Part shown: positions 26,586 to 36,600 of the stretch, piece after piece | How the letters are laid out: each line of letters opens with the position of its first letter | Numbering within the stretch: the first letter of the stretch is position 1 | Source of the DNA: Stenotrophomonas sp. VV52 | GTDB lineage: Bacteria > Pseudomonadota > Gammaproteobacteria > Xanthomonadales > Xanthomonadaceae | NCBI RefSeq assembly: GCF_002893095.1 | Contig: NZ_PKQQ01000007.1 | Span: 1 to 64,000 of the forward strand | Direction: 5' to 3' | Length of the DNA: 64,000 bases | Position numbers and translations under genes: made by a program | The notes under the pieces: model-generated | Told to the model about the DNA's origin: nothing | What the model saw: the letters and a program-made list of their open reading frames with translations, nothing else | Databases searched by the model: none

Positions 26586-28733
26586 ATGCCCGCACGCAAG
26601 CCCCTCAGCGCCGCCCTGGCGCTTGGCCTCACCCTCGCTGCCGCCGCCCATGCCGACGAAGGCATGTGGATGCCGACCCAGCTGCCGGAGCTGGCCAAGC
26701 CGCTGAAGGCCGCCGGCTTCAAGGGAAACCCCGCCGACCTGGCCAACGTGACCGCACCGCCCCTGAGCGCCGTGGTCCGTGCTGGCGGCGGTACCGGCTC
26801 GTTCGTCTCCGCCGACGGCCTGCTGCTGACCAACCACCACGTCGCCATGGGCGTCATCCAGTACAACACCACCGCCGAGCACAACCTGATCGACGGCGGC
26901 TTCATCGCCCAGGGTCGCGCCGACGAGCGCCCCTCCAACCCCGACTTCCGCGTGCTGGTCACCACCGGCTTCGACAAGGTCACCGATGAAGTGCTGCGCG
27001 ACGCGCGCGGCAAGACCGGCCGTGCCTACTTCGACGCCGTCGACCGCGCCAGCAAGCGCCTCGTGGCCGAGTGCGAGGCCGAAGGCAACGTGCGCTGCAG
27101 CGTCGCCGACATGTACTACGGCACCGACTTCTACCGCATCCGCCAGCTCGAACTGAGCGACGTCCGCCTGGTCTACGCACCGCCGCGCGCCATCGGCAAC
27201 TACGGCGACGAGATCGACAACTTCATGTGGCCGCGCCACACCGGCGACTTCACCCTGCTGCGTGCCTACGTCGGCAAGGACGGCAAGCCCGCCGCCTACA
27301 GCCCCGACAACGTGCCCTACCACCCGCCGGCACACCTGAAGATGTCCATCGACGGTCCAAAGACCGGCGACTACGCCATGCTCGCCGGCTACCCCGGCAT
27401 CACCTATCGCCATCGTACCGCCGCCGAATTCGCCGCCCAGATCGATGCCGTGCTGCCGCGCCGCGTGGCCGTGTTCCAGCAGCTGATCGACACCATCGAA
27501 GCGGCCACCGCCAAGGACCCGCAGGCGCGTACCCGCTACGCGGCGCAGCTGCAGTCGCTGAAGAACAACCGCAAGCGCGCCGCCGGCGAGCTCGAAGGCC
27601 TGCTGCGCAGCGACGCCAAGGCCCAGCGTGCCGCCGACGAAGCCGCCATGCTGCAGGCCACCGACGCGGCCTACCGCCCCGACATCCAGGCCCTGTTCGG
27701 CACCCTCTCGCAGGGCGCCTCGATGGGCGAGCGCGACTTCGTGCTGGAACAGGCCGCCAGCCAGAGCCAGCTGCTACGCTCGGCGCTGATGCTGGAGCGG
27801 CTGCGTATCGAGTCGGCCAAGCCCGACGCCGAGCGCGAAAGCGGCTACCAGCAGCGCGACCTGGCGCTGATCGAGGGAACCCTCAAGCAGGTCCAGCGCC
27901 GCTATTCGCCCGAGGTGGAAAAGGCCCTGCTGACCGACCTGTTCACCCGCTACCAGCAGCTGCCCGACGCGCAGCGCGTGCCCGAGTTCGACGCCGCGTT
28001 CGGCCGTACCCCGGCCGCGCTGGCCAAGGCCCTGGACACGCTGTACGCCGGTACCCGGCTGGGCGAGGAAAGCGAGCGCCTGTCGCGCTTCGCCGCTGCG
28101 AAGGACGGCAAGCCGCTCGCGCATGACCCGTTGATCGACCTGGCCGGCCCGCTGGTGGCGGTGCAGTTGCGCCTGGAGGACGAGCGCAAGACCCGCGAAG
28201 GCGAACAGCTGCGCCTGCGCCCGGCCTACATGCAGGCCCTGTTCGCGTGGCGCGCCAAGCAGGGCCGCGCGGTGTACCCGGACGCCAATCGCACCCTGCG
28301 CATCAGCTACGGCAAGGTGGAAGCGCTGTCGCCGCGTGACGCGGTGCACTTCGACCCGGTCACCACCGTGGCCGGCATCGTCGAGAAGAACACCAACGCC
28401 TATCCGTTCGACGCACCCAAGCCGCTGCTCGCGGCGATCGCCAAGGGCGACTTCGGCAGCACCGCCGACCCGGTGCTGAAGACCCAGACGGTGAACTTCC
28501 TGACCAACCTGGACACCACCGGCGGCAACTCCGGCTCGCCGGTGCTGAACGCACGCGGCGAACTGATCGGGCTGAACTTCGACAGCAACTGGGAATCGGT
28601 GAGCGCCAGCTGGTGGTTCGACCCGCGCTTCAAGCGCGCCGTGCACGTGGACATGCGCTACCTGCGCTGGCTGCTGGCCAAGGTCTACCCGGCGCCGGAA
28701 CTGCTGAAGGAAATGGGCGTACCGGCGGAGTAA
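26586..28733 (+). CDS. S46-family dipeptidyl peptidase
   Basis: S46 enzymes (DPP7/DPP11 type) are serine exopeptidases that remove dipeptides from peptide N-termini in the periplasm. The 715-residue product has a signal peptide ending near AAAHA (residue 22), a DEGMWMPTQLPEL mature N-terminus, and a chymotrypsin-fold catalytic triad split by a helical domain (about residues 280-570). The His is in LLTNHHVA (84-85). The Asp is in the GDEIDNF...HTGD segment (probably 221). The Ser is in TGGNSGSP (649). I cannot separate DPP7-like from DPP11-like specificity. The ATG at 26586 was chosen because the signal peptide begins there; the upstream open frame is repeat sequence. Confidence 0.92.
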   Translation: MPARKPLSAALALGLTLAAAAHADEGMWMPTQLPELAKPLKAAGFKGNPADLANVTAPPLSAVVRAGGGTGSFVSADGLLLTNHHVAMGVIQYNTTAEHNLIDGGFIAQGRADERPSNPDFRVLVTTGFDKVTDEVLRDARGKTGRAYFDAVDRASKRLVAECEAEGNVRCSVADMYYGTDFYRIRQLELSDVRLVYAPPRAIGNYGDEIDNFMWPRHTGDFTLLRAYVGKDGKPAAYSPDNVPYHPPAHLKMSIDGPKTGDYAMLAGYPGITYRHRTAAEFAAQIDAVLPRRVAVFQQLIDTIEAATAKDPQARTRYAAQLQSLKNNRKRAAGELEGLLRSDAKAQRAADEAAMLQATDAAYRPDIQALFGTLSQGASMGERDFVLEQAASQSQLLRSALMLERLRIESAKPDAERESGYQQRDLALIEGTLKQVQRRYSPEVEKALLTDLFTRYQQLPDAQRVPEFDAAFGRTPAALAKALDTLYAGTRLGEESERLSRFAAAKDGKPLAHDPLIDLAGPLVAVQLRLEDERKTREGEQLRLRPAYMQALFAWRAKQGRAVYPDANRTLRISYGKVEALSPRDAVHFDPVTTVAGIVEKNTNAYPFDAPKPLLAAIAKGDFGSTADPVLKTQTVNFLTNLDTTGGNSGSPVLNARGELIGLNFDSNWESVSASWWFDPRFKRAVHVDMRYLRWLLAKVYPAPELLKEMGVPAE

Positions 28734-28744
28734 AGCCGGACAGC

Positions 28745-29608
28745 TCAGGCCGGGGGCAGGGACCTGATCCCGATCCAGTCCAGCTGCAGCGGGGCACGCA
28801 GCAGGTTGGGCTCGTTGCCCAGCGGGTTGTTGGGATCCCACACGTTCGGGTTGGCCGTTTCCGCCGTGTGCTCCGGCGGCGGGGCGGCACCGTTCCAGCC
28901 CGCCAGGTGCAATGACACGCCGCCCATGTGGCGGCCCGGCCTGGGCGGCATCTCCCGCGCGCCCACGACCACGACCTCGGTGGGCTGCACGCCCATCCGG
29001 ATCGACTTCTCCATCAGTCGGGCGGCCACGTCGTGAACCGCCCGCTCCCAGCCCTCGTCGGGCTTGGGGAAGGGCAGCAGCGAGAATTCGCGGCGGACCT
29101 CATTCAACACGCGCGCATGGATGGCGCTCTGTGGACGTCGTGGAACGGCCATGGCGGTGTCCTCCAACGGCGGCGCCACCTGGACTTCGTACAGGTAATG
29201 CACCGCCCTGACGGCGCGGTCCTCGTCGCTGGTAAGCGGCCCGAACGGCGAGCCATGTTTCGGCAGAACCAGCCGTTGATAGACCTGGGCCATCGCCCAG
29301 GGGTTGTTCGGGGCCACCGGCGGCGGCGTGAGGGTGACCGGCGGAACGTTGCGGACCGTCTCCAACAGGAAGCCCAACTCCCTGAAGACACCGGCGTGAT
29401 GTTCCGGCGGCCACGAATGGGCCAGGCGCTGGCACAGCAACGGACTCAGCACATCGGGGACGGTGGCGACGGGCATGGCGGTTTCCAGAAAAGGCTCGCC
29501 TGCACGCTGACCGCCACGACCGGCGTGGACAAGCGGCAACAACGACATCTTCCTGTCGTCCACCGCCGCGCTGACGGCATTCCCTGCTTTTTGTCGCATT
29601 TGGCTCAT
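28745..29608 (-). CDS. Uncharacterised protein
   Basis: I do not recognise this 287-residue product. It has no clear signal peptide or membrane helix. The N-terminal half has helical segments (PLLCQRLAHSW, VFRELGFLLETV) and a TPPPVAPNNPWAMAQ linker. The middle carries charged helices (HARVLNEVRREF, WERAVHDVAARLMEKSIRM). After a VVVVGARE strand, the last 70 residues are Pro/Asn-rich. I chose the ATG at 29608; ATGs at 29548 and 29476 are alternatives. The frame stays open a further 10 kb upstream, but only as the reverse side of the giant surface-protein gene. It is divergent from the OmpR-type regulator and convergent, 11 bp apart, with the S46 peptidase gene. Confidence 0.6.
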   Translation of the reverse strand: MSQMRQKAGNAVSAAVDDRKMSLLPLVHAGRGGQRAGEPFLETAMPVATVPDVLSPLLCQRLAHSWPPEHHAGVFRELGFLLETVRNVPPVTLTPPPVAPNNPWAMAQVYQRLVLPKHGSPFGPLTSDEDRAVRAVHYLYEVQVAPPLEDTAMAVPRRPQSAIHARVLNEVRREFSLLPFPKPDEGWERAVHDVAARLMEKSIRMGVQPTEVVVVGAREMPPRPGRHMGGVSLHLAGWNGAAPPPEHTAETANPNVWDPNNPLGNEPNLLRAPLQLDWIGIRSLPPA

Positions 29609-29623
29609 CCCACACCGGCGGCT

Positions 29624-29635
29624 AGACTGCAGTCT
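29624..29635. promoter_or_regulatory. 12-bp palindrome in a divergent promoter
   Basis: AGACTGCAGTCT is a perfect palindrome midway between the divergent starts at 29608 and 29660. It overlaps a TAGACT hexamer that could serve as -10 for the regulator. It may be an operator; the binding protein is unknown. Confidence 0.4.
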
Positions 29636-29659
29636 GAAACGGGGACTGCGACAAGGCAC

Positions 29660-30373
29660 GTGACGGCACCACGGGAACTGGAAGGACTGCAGGTCTGGGT
29701 AGTGGAAGACGACCCCGAACTGCTGGCGCTGCTGCTGGACGACCTGGCCTGGCGGGGCGCCAGCGTGCGCGGGCTGGGCAGTGCCGAAGCCCTGTACCGT
29801 GCGCTGCTCAGCGACCGCTGCGACATCGTGGTGCTCGACGTGGGCCTGCCCGGCGAAGACGGCTATGCAGTGGCCAGCCACCTGCGCGCCTCGGCCAGCA
29901 TCGGCATCGTGATGCTCACCGGTCGCGGCGATGCCCGCGACATGGCGCTGGGTCTCACCCAAGGCGCCGACCTCTACCTGGTGAAGCCGCCGGACATGGA
30001 CGTGCTGGCGGCCGGCCTGCTCAGCCTGCGCCGGCGCCTTCCGGCTGCTTCCATCGCCGCCACGCCAGCACCTCCGACGGTCGCCGCGCGCTGGCAGCTG
30101 GCCGACGACGGCTGGACCCTGCATGCGCCCACCGCCGCCACGCTGCCGCTGACCGCCATGGAGCGCGGCCTGCTGCAGCAGCTGGTGGACGCATCGGGCG
30201 CCGCGGTCACGCGCGAGCAGCTGATCGCGGCCGTCACCGACACCCCGTGGGACTTCGATCCGCACCGGCTGGACGTGCTGGTGCACCGCCTGCGCGCCCG
30301 CGTGCGTGCCGCCACCGGCGTGGAACTGCCGCTCCGCGCGCTGCGCGGCCAGGGTTACCTGCTGACCGGCTGA
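29660..30373 (+). CDS. OmpR-family response regulator (orphan)
   Basis: The 237-residue product is a two-domain regulator. The receiver (about residues 8-122) has the acidic pair EDD, the phospho-acceptor Asp60 in VVLDVGLPG, Thr in MLTGRG and Lys109 in LVKPPD. A winged-helix DNA-binding domain fills residues 140-237, with the recognition part FDPHRLDVLVHRLRARV and the wing ALRGQGYLL. The start is the GTG at 29660; the frame is open upstream but lies across the divergent gene. No kinase gene adjoins it. Just downstream of its stop are three GTGAGC repeats with 10-bp spacing, and then the giant surface-protein operon, which is its likely target. Confidence 0.9.
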   Translation: MTAPRELEGLQVWVVEDDPELLALLLDDLAWRGASVRGLGSAEALYRALLSDRCDIVVLDVGLPGEDGYAVASHLRASASIGIVMLTGRGDARDMALGLTQGADLYLVKPPDMDVLAAGLLSLRRRLPAASIAATPAPPTVAARWQLADDGWTLHAPTAATLPLTAMERGLLQQLVDASGAAVTREQLIAAVTDTPWDFDPHRLDVLVHRLRARVRAATGVELPLRALRGQGYLLTG

Positions 30374-30395
30374 GCCGGTCGATCGCACGCAGGAT

Positions 30396-30421
30396 GTGAG
30401 CAAGTGTGAGCCTGGGTGAGC
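30396..30421 (+). promoter_or_regulatory. Triple GTGAGC direct repeat, candidate OmpR-type operator
   Basis: GTGAGC starts at 30396, 30406 and 30416, giving exactly one helical turn between copies. Tandem half-sites on one face of the helix are typical for OmpR-family dimers. It lies 23 bp after the OmpR-type regulator stop and about 180 bp before the surface-protein start. Confidence 0.55.
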
Positions 30422-30481
30422 CGGCGGCACTGACTTGCCTGGCCGCGCCCAACACAATGCGCCCCGCCCGGATACGCCGGC

Positions 30482-30529
30482 GACGTCTGTCGCCTGTGGT
30501 TCGGGTTCGATAAGACAGGGGACGTCTGT
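30482..30529 (+). repeat. GACGTCTGT direct repeat in the leader
   Basis: GACGTCTGT occurs at 30482-30490 and 30521-30529, 39 bp apart. The first copy is inside the small inverted repeat GGCGAC-GTCT-GTCGCC. Both are in the region upstream of the giant surface-protein gene and may be regulatory. Confidence 0.4.
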
Positions 30530-30601
30530 ACCGGTTGCGTTGTACGCGCATCGTGCTTCGTTCCCTGTGAACGCAGCACCGACCGGAACAGGGGAAAACA
30601 C

Positions 30602-33600
30602 ATGTCCAGCCATAGCGATCGCGCAGCCTGCTGCGCGGCGGTGACGTCGTTCGAGCGCGCGCAGGCGCCATCGTGGCGCGCGTTGCTGCAGCGAAGCCTC
30701 GCCGCCCTTGTGCTGGCAACGCCGCTGTCCGCGCTGGCGATCGACCTGCAGATCACCGACTTCTCCGACACCGGCTACGACCCGGTGCCGGCAGGTACCA
30801 CGGTGATCTACAACGTCAAGGTCGAGAACGGCGCCAACGACACCGCCACCGGCACCGTGACCCTGTTCGACCTGCCCGCCGGTACCGCGCTGGGCAGCAC
30901 CGCCCCGGCTGGCTGCAGCGCTTCCCCGGGCGCCAGCGGCACCACCCGCGTGCGCTGCACCAACCCGACCCTGAGCGCATCCACCGCGCCCTACGAATTC
31001 AAGCTGCCGGTGACCACCACCGCGTCGCAGCCGGCCACCATCACCGTGCGCACCGCGATCGGCTTTGCCGCCGCGCTGCCGCCGGACACCACGCCGATCC
31101 AGAACCTGCAGGGCAACGACCCGTTCTTCGGCAGCGACACCAACGTTGCCAACAACCGCACCAGCCAGAACACCACCATCCAGGCCTCGGCCGATCTGGA
31201 ACTGAGCAAGAGCGGCACCCCGAACCCGGTCATCGGCGGCGGCGAAATCACCTACACCCTGAGCGTGCGTAACAACGGCCCGAGCGTGACCACCGGGTTC
31301 CGCGTGGCCGACACGCTGCCGCCGAACGTCACCCTGGTCGGCGTGCCGACCGGTGCGGACTGGTCGTTCACCCAGCAGAACGGCACCTACAACGGCACGC
31401 TCGCGGTGGGCGCCAGCACCAGCTATTCGTTCCGCGGCAAGGTCAACGTGGGCACCGGCAACATCGTCAATTCGGCGGTGGTCAATGCCGGCAACGTGCC
31501 CGATGCGATACCGGACAACAATGCCGCCCAGGTGACCACGGCGGTGACCGCCGGTGCCGACCTGCTGCTGTCCAAGTCGGTGTCGCCGGCGCCGGCGGCC
31601 GCCGGTTCGGTGGTGACCTATACGCTGACCGCGCGCAACGACGGGCCGAGCCCGGCCACCGGCGTGTCGATCACCGACCCGATGCCGGAAGGCTTCACGA
31701 TCACCGGCGGTATCGCGCCGGCCGGTTGGACCTGCACCAGCAACGCGACCAGCGACGTGCGCACCTGCACCCTGGCCGGCAGTTTCGCGCCCGGTGCGCA
31801 GGCCGTCATCACCATCACCGCGCAGGTGCCGTCCACCGGCACCAACAGCAGCGGTACGGTGGTCAACAGCGCGCAGATCAGCGCCACCACGCCGGACCCG
31901 GTGCCCGCCAACAACACCGGCAGCGTCGGCCTGACCGTCATTCCCGACGGCGCCGACCTGCGCATGAGCAAGAACAAGACCCCGCCCCTGGTGCCGGTGT
32001 GGAACGGCACCGGCGTGCGCACCGACAGCGTGATGACCTCCACGCTGCGCGCGCAGAACCTGGGGCCGCGCACGGTCACCGGCAACCTGCAACTGGTGGA
32101 CACGCTCGCCGTGGGCGAGGAGTGGGTGGATGCCACGGGTCAGCCGTATGCGGCGAACACACCGATCACCGTAGGCGGCTTCACCTGCAGCGTCGACCGC
32201 GCCTGGAACGGCACCGCCGCGCAGGTGGTGACCTGCACCCAGACCGGCGGCTACCCGGTCGCGGTCAATGCCAATTCTGCCGCGCTCACGCTGTACACGC
32301 TGGCGCGCCTGCAGGGCACGCTGGGCAACACCGCGTGCACCGGCGGCAGCGGCGGTTCGGCCGAGCCGACCACTGCCGGCGCCATCAACCTGGATCCGAA
32401 CACCACCAACGACTGCACCGGCGGCAGCAGCCGCGCCACCGACGCGCGCGCGGACCTGTCGATCACCAAGCGTACCAACGCCGCTGGCGACGCCGACAAC
32501 ATCGTCCGCGATGCGGATGGCTCGGTGAGCTACACCCTGCAGATCACCAACAGCGGCGCGGCCACCACCGGCGTGGTGATGAACGACCCGATCCCCGGCT
32601 TCGTGACCGGTTCGACCACGGTCACCCCGATCACCACGCCGGCCGGCTGGAGCTGCGCCCTCAGCGGCAGCGCCTGGATCTGCCGCTCCGGCAGCACCGC
32701 GCTGGCGACCAACGCCACTGCCACGATTGCCTTCACCGTCAACCGCGGGCTGTTCGACAGCCAGAGCCAGGCCGCAGGCACCTGCGCCGGCCAGCCGCTG
32801 CAGGCCGGCCGCTTCTGCAACACCGCCGGCGTGAGCGTCGACCCGAGCGTGTCCGGTTCGATCGGCGAAGCCGACGCGAGCAACAACAGCGCCCAGGACT
32901 GGGTGCAGATCGACCCGGTGGCCAACGTCGCCACCACCGCCAAGGACATCACCTCGGGCAGTCCCGGCCGCGCCGGTGTCAACACCACCTACCGCATCAC
33001 CTACCAGAACCGCGGTCCGTCGATGGCGCGCGGTGTGGTGTTCAACGACACCTTCACCCTGCCGGCCAACGACGCCGGCTTCGTGCTGGTCTCGGCGGTG
33101 CGTACCGGCACCGGAAACACCGCCTGCAGCGTGACCCGTCAGGACGGCACGATCAATTCGGCGTCCGCACCCGGCGGCACCTCGTGGTTCAACACCGGCG
33201 GCGCGCCGGCCACGCTGCGCCTGACCTGCGCCCCGCTGGACATGGCCAACAATTCCACCCAGACCATGACGGTGGTGATCCGCCCGAACGTCAACAGCGG
33301 CAACACCGGCCGACAGTTCACCAACGTCGGCAGCTTCCATTTCGATCTCAACAACGACGGCACCGAAGATCCGGCCAGCGGCACGCTCGGCAACGGGGTC
33401 AGCTACAACTACAACAGCACCACCAGCGACGACACCCGCAACGCGGTGCTCGACTTCACCGCCGGTGAAGTGGACCTGATCGTCAACAAGATCGACCAGA
33501 ACTTCGTCGGTGCGGTGGATCCACTGGGCTTCGATTCGCGCCCGGGGCAGGAAACCAACAACTACATCCTCTATCAGGTGAGCGTGCGCAACGACGGCCC

Positions 33601-36600
33601 GTCGCTGTCCACCCGCACCCTGATCGAAGACACCATTACCCCGGCAGCCGGCGCCGACGTACGCTTCGTCGGCAGCCGCACCGGCACCAACACCACGCCG
33701 CAGGGCGTGCTGGAAGCGCCCGGCGACCGCTGCACCGTGGCCCCGGGCAGCAGCAACCCGACCACGGCGCCGCAGACCCTGTCGTGCACCATGCCGAGCA
33801 TCGGCGTGTCCACCACCGAACAGGGTGTGATCGCAGCGGGCCAGACCAGCTACCTGTACCTGGTCTATCAATACCTGGCCTCGCCCCCGGCGACCGGCGC
33901 CACCCTGCTGAACTCGGTGACGGCGCGTTCGGCCGAAACCGAGCGCGACAGCAGCAACAACACGGCGGTGCAGGAAACCAGCATCCGTACCCGCGCCGAC
34001 CTGGCCATGACCAAGACCAGCGTGGTGGCTGCGCCGAACGCCGACCCGACCCAGCCGCTGCCGCCCGCAGCCGCCAGCATCAGCCTGCGCCAGCCGTTCT
34101 GGTACGTGCTGGACGTGGTCAACAACGGCCCGGGCCACAGCCTGTCGCGCGACCGCAGCGGCAACAGCCCGCAGCGCGGCGACGGCGTGGTGGTCACCGA
34201 CACCCTGCCGGCGCAGCTGGAAGTGATCGGCGGCGCCGAGGCCGTCACCTGGCAGAAGGTCGGCAACACCGCCGACGCCGGCGTGGTCAGCAATGGCATG
34301 GGCAACTGCACCCTGGCCGGCCGCGCACTGACCTGCCGCATGGGCGACCTCGCGCTGGACGGCCGCACCCGCGTGCTGGTGCCGGCGCGCTGGACCTCGC
34401 TGCCGCCCAGCGGCGCCGGCAGCAACACCGCGCGCGCCGCCAGCGACCAGGTCGACCCGAACCCCGGCAATGACGAGAGCACCAGCACCCACACCGTGGT
34501 GCGCTCCTCGCTGGCGGGCGTGGTGTTCCAGGACCGCGACCGCAGCGGCACCAATGGCGGTACGCAGCAGGCCGGCGAGCAGGCGATCCCGGGCGTGGAA
34601 GTGCGCCTGTCCGGGCAGGATGCCTATGGCAACGCGGTGACGCAGACCACCACCACCGACACGAACGGTGCGTACCGCTTCGACAACCTGGCCCCGGCCG
34701 GTGCGAGCGGCTACACCGTGACCCAGGTGCAGCCGACCACGTACGTCAACGGCCCGGTCGCACCGCCAGCCAGCGGCGCACTGGCCCCGTCGGCCGGTGG
34801 CACGTTTGCCGTGGTCGACCCGGTCCTCAGTGCCAATTCGCTGTACACCGGCATCGCGCTGGGCGCGGGCGTGGACGCGGTGCGCTACAACTTCCCGGAA
34901 GTGCGGCGCGTGGCGCTGTCCGGCTTCGTGTACGTGGACAGCAACTACAGCAACACCCGCAACAGCGGTGACGCGCCGATCGCCAATGCCACGGTGGAAC
35001 TGCTGGATGCCGCAGGCGTGGTGCTGGCGACCGCCACCACCGGCAGCGACGGCGGCTACAGCTTCGCAGCGCTGGACCCGCTGACCGCATACACCCTGCG
35101 CGAGGTGCTGCCGACCGGCAGCTACCGCAACCGCCCGAGCGCGATCAACCCGGGCCAGGTGGGCGGCGCGGCCTGCGTGGGCTGCACGGTCGCCACCGGT
35201 GCCTCGGGCGATGCCGCCACCACCGACCGGATCAGCAACATCGACCTGTCGCGCGGCGACGACGGCACCGCCTTCAACTTCGGCGAGGACGCGATCACCG
35301 CGATCTCCGGCCACGTGTACCTGGACCGCAATGGCAACGGCGATTTCGATGCCGGCGATGCGGGGACCCGCAACTCGCAGCCCAACGGCGGCCTGCAGGG
35401 CGTGACCGTCACCCTCACCGGAGCCGGCGCCGATGGCGTGTTCGGCAACGGCGACGACCTTGCGCCGGTCACCGTGCAGACCGATGCACAGGGCCGGTAC
35501 GAATTCGATGCACTGGTGGTCGGGCAGAACTACCGCATCAGCGAGACCCAGCCGCAGGGCTATGCCAACGCGGCCGAGAACGCGTCGAACAGCATCACGG
35601 TCAACGCGCTGGCGCTGACCGGCTCCACCGGCAATGACTTCGGCGAGACGCTGGGTGCGCTCAGCGGTTCGGTCTATGAAGACTTCTCCAACGTCGCGGC
35701 CAACAACAACAACGGCCGCCGGGACGCGGGCGAGAATGCCATCGCCAACGTCACCGTAACGCTGGCCGGCACCGACGTACTCGGCAACCCGGTCTCGCTG
35801 ACCACCACTACCGACGGCAGCGGTGCCTACCGCTTCGCCGACCTGCTGCCGCCCCAGGCGGGCAGCAGCTACACGCTGACCGAAACCCAGCCGGCCGGTT
35901 ACCTGGACGGCAAGCACACGGTGGGCAATGCCGCCACCCCGGGCACCACTGCGGTGGCCAACGTGATCTCGGGCATCGTCATCAACGCCGGCCAGGACGC
36001 CACCGACTACCTGTTCGGCGAGCTGGCCAATGCGCCGATCAGCGGCACTGTGTACCTGGACCGCAACGATGACGGCGACAACAACGCCGGTGACATCGGC
36101 ATTCCGGGCGCGCAGGTCGTGATCGTGGGCGCCGGCAACGACGGCATCTTCGGCACCCCGGACGACACCACGGTGACCCTGGTTACCAACAGCGACGGCC
36201 AGTACACCTACCCGGGCGCCGTGGCGGGGCAGGACTACCGCATCACTGAAACCCAGCCGACCGGGCTGGGCGAAGGCCGCGAACAGCCGGGCAACGTCAT
36301 CACCATCAGCAACCTGCCGGCGGCTGGCGCCAGCGGCAACGACTTCGGCGAACTGGCCGGTTCGCTGTCGGGAACGGTGTTCCTGGACCGCAACAACAAC
36401 GGCGTGCAGGAGGCGGGCGAACCCGGCCTGCCCGGCGTGCAGCTGCAGCTTCCCGCCGGCAGCGTGGATGCGCTGGGCAATGCGGTGACCACCGCACTGA
36501 CCGACGCCGACGGCCGCTACAGCTTCGAACACCTGCTGGCCGGCACCTACACGGTGACCGAGCAGGCCGCGCAGCCGCTGTTCAACGGCACGGCAACCAT

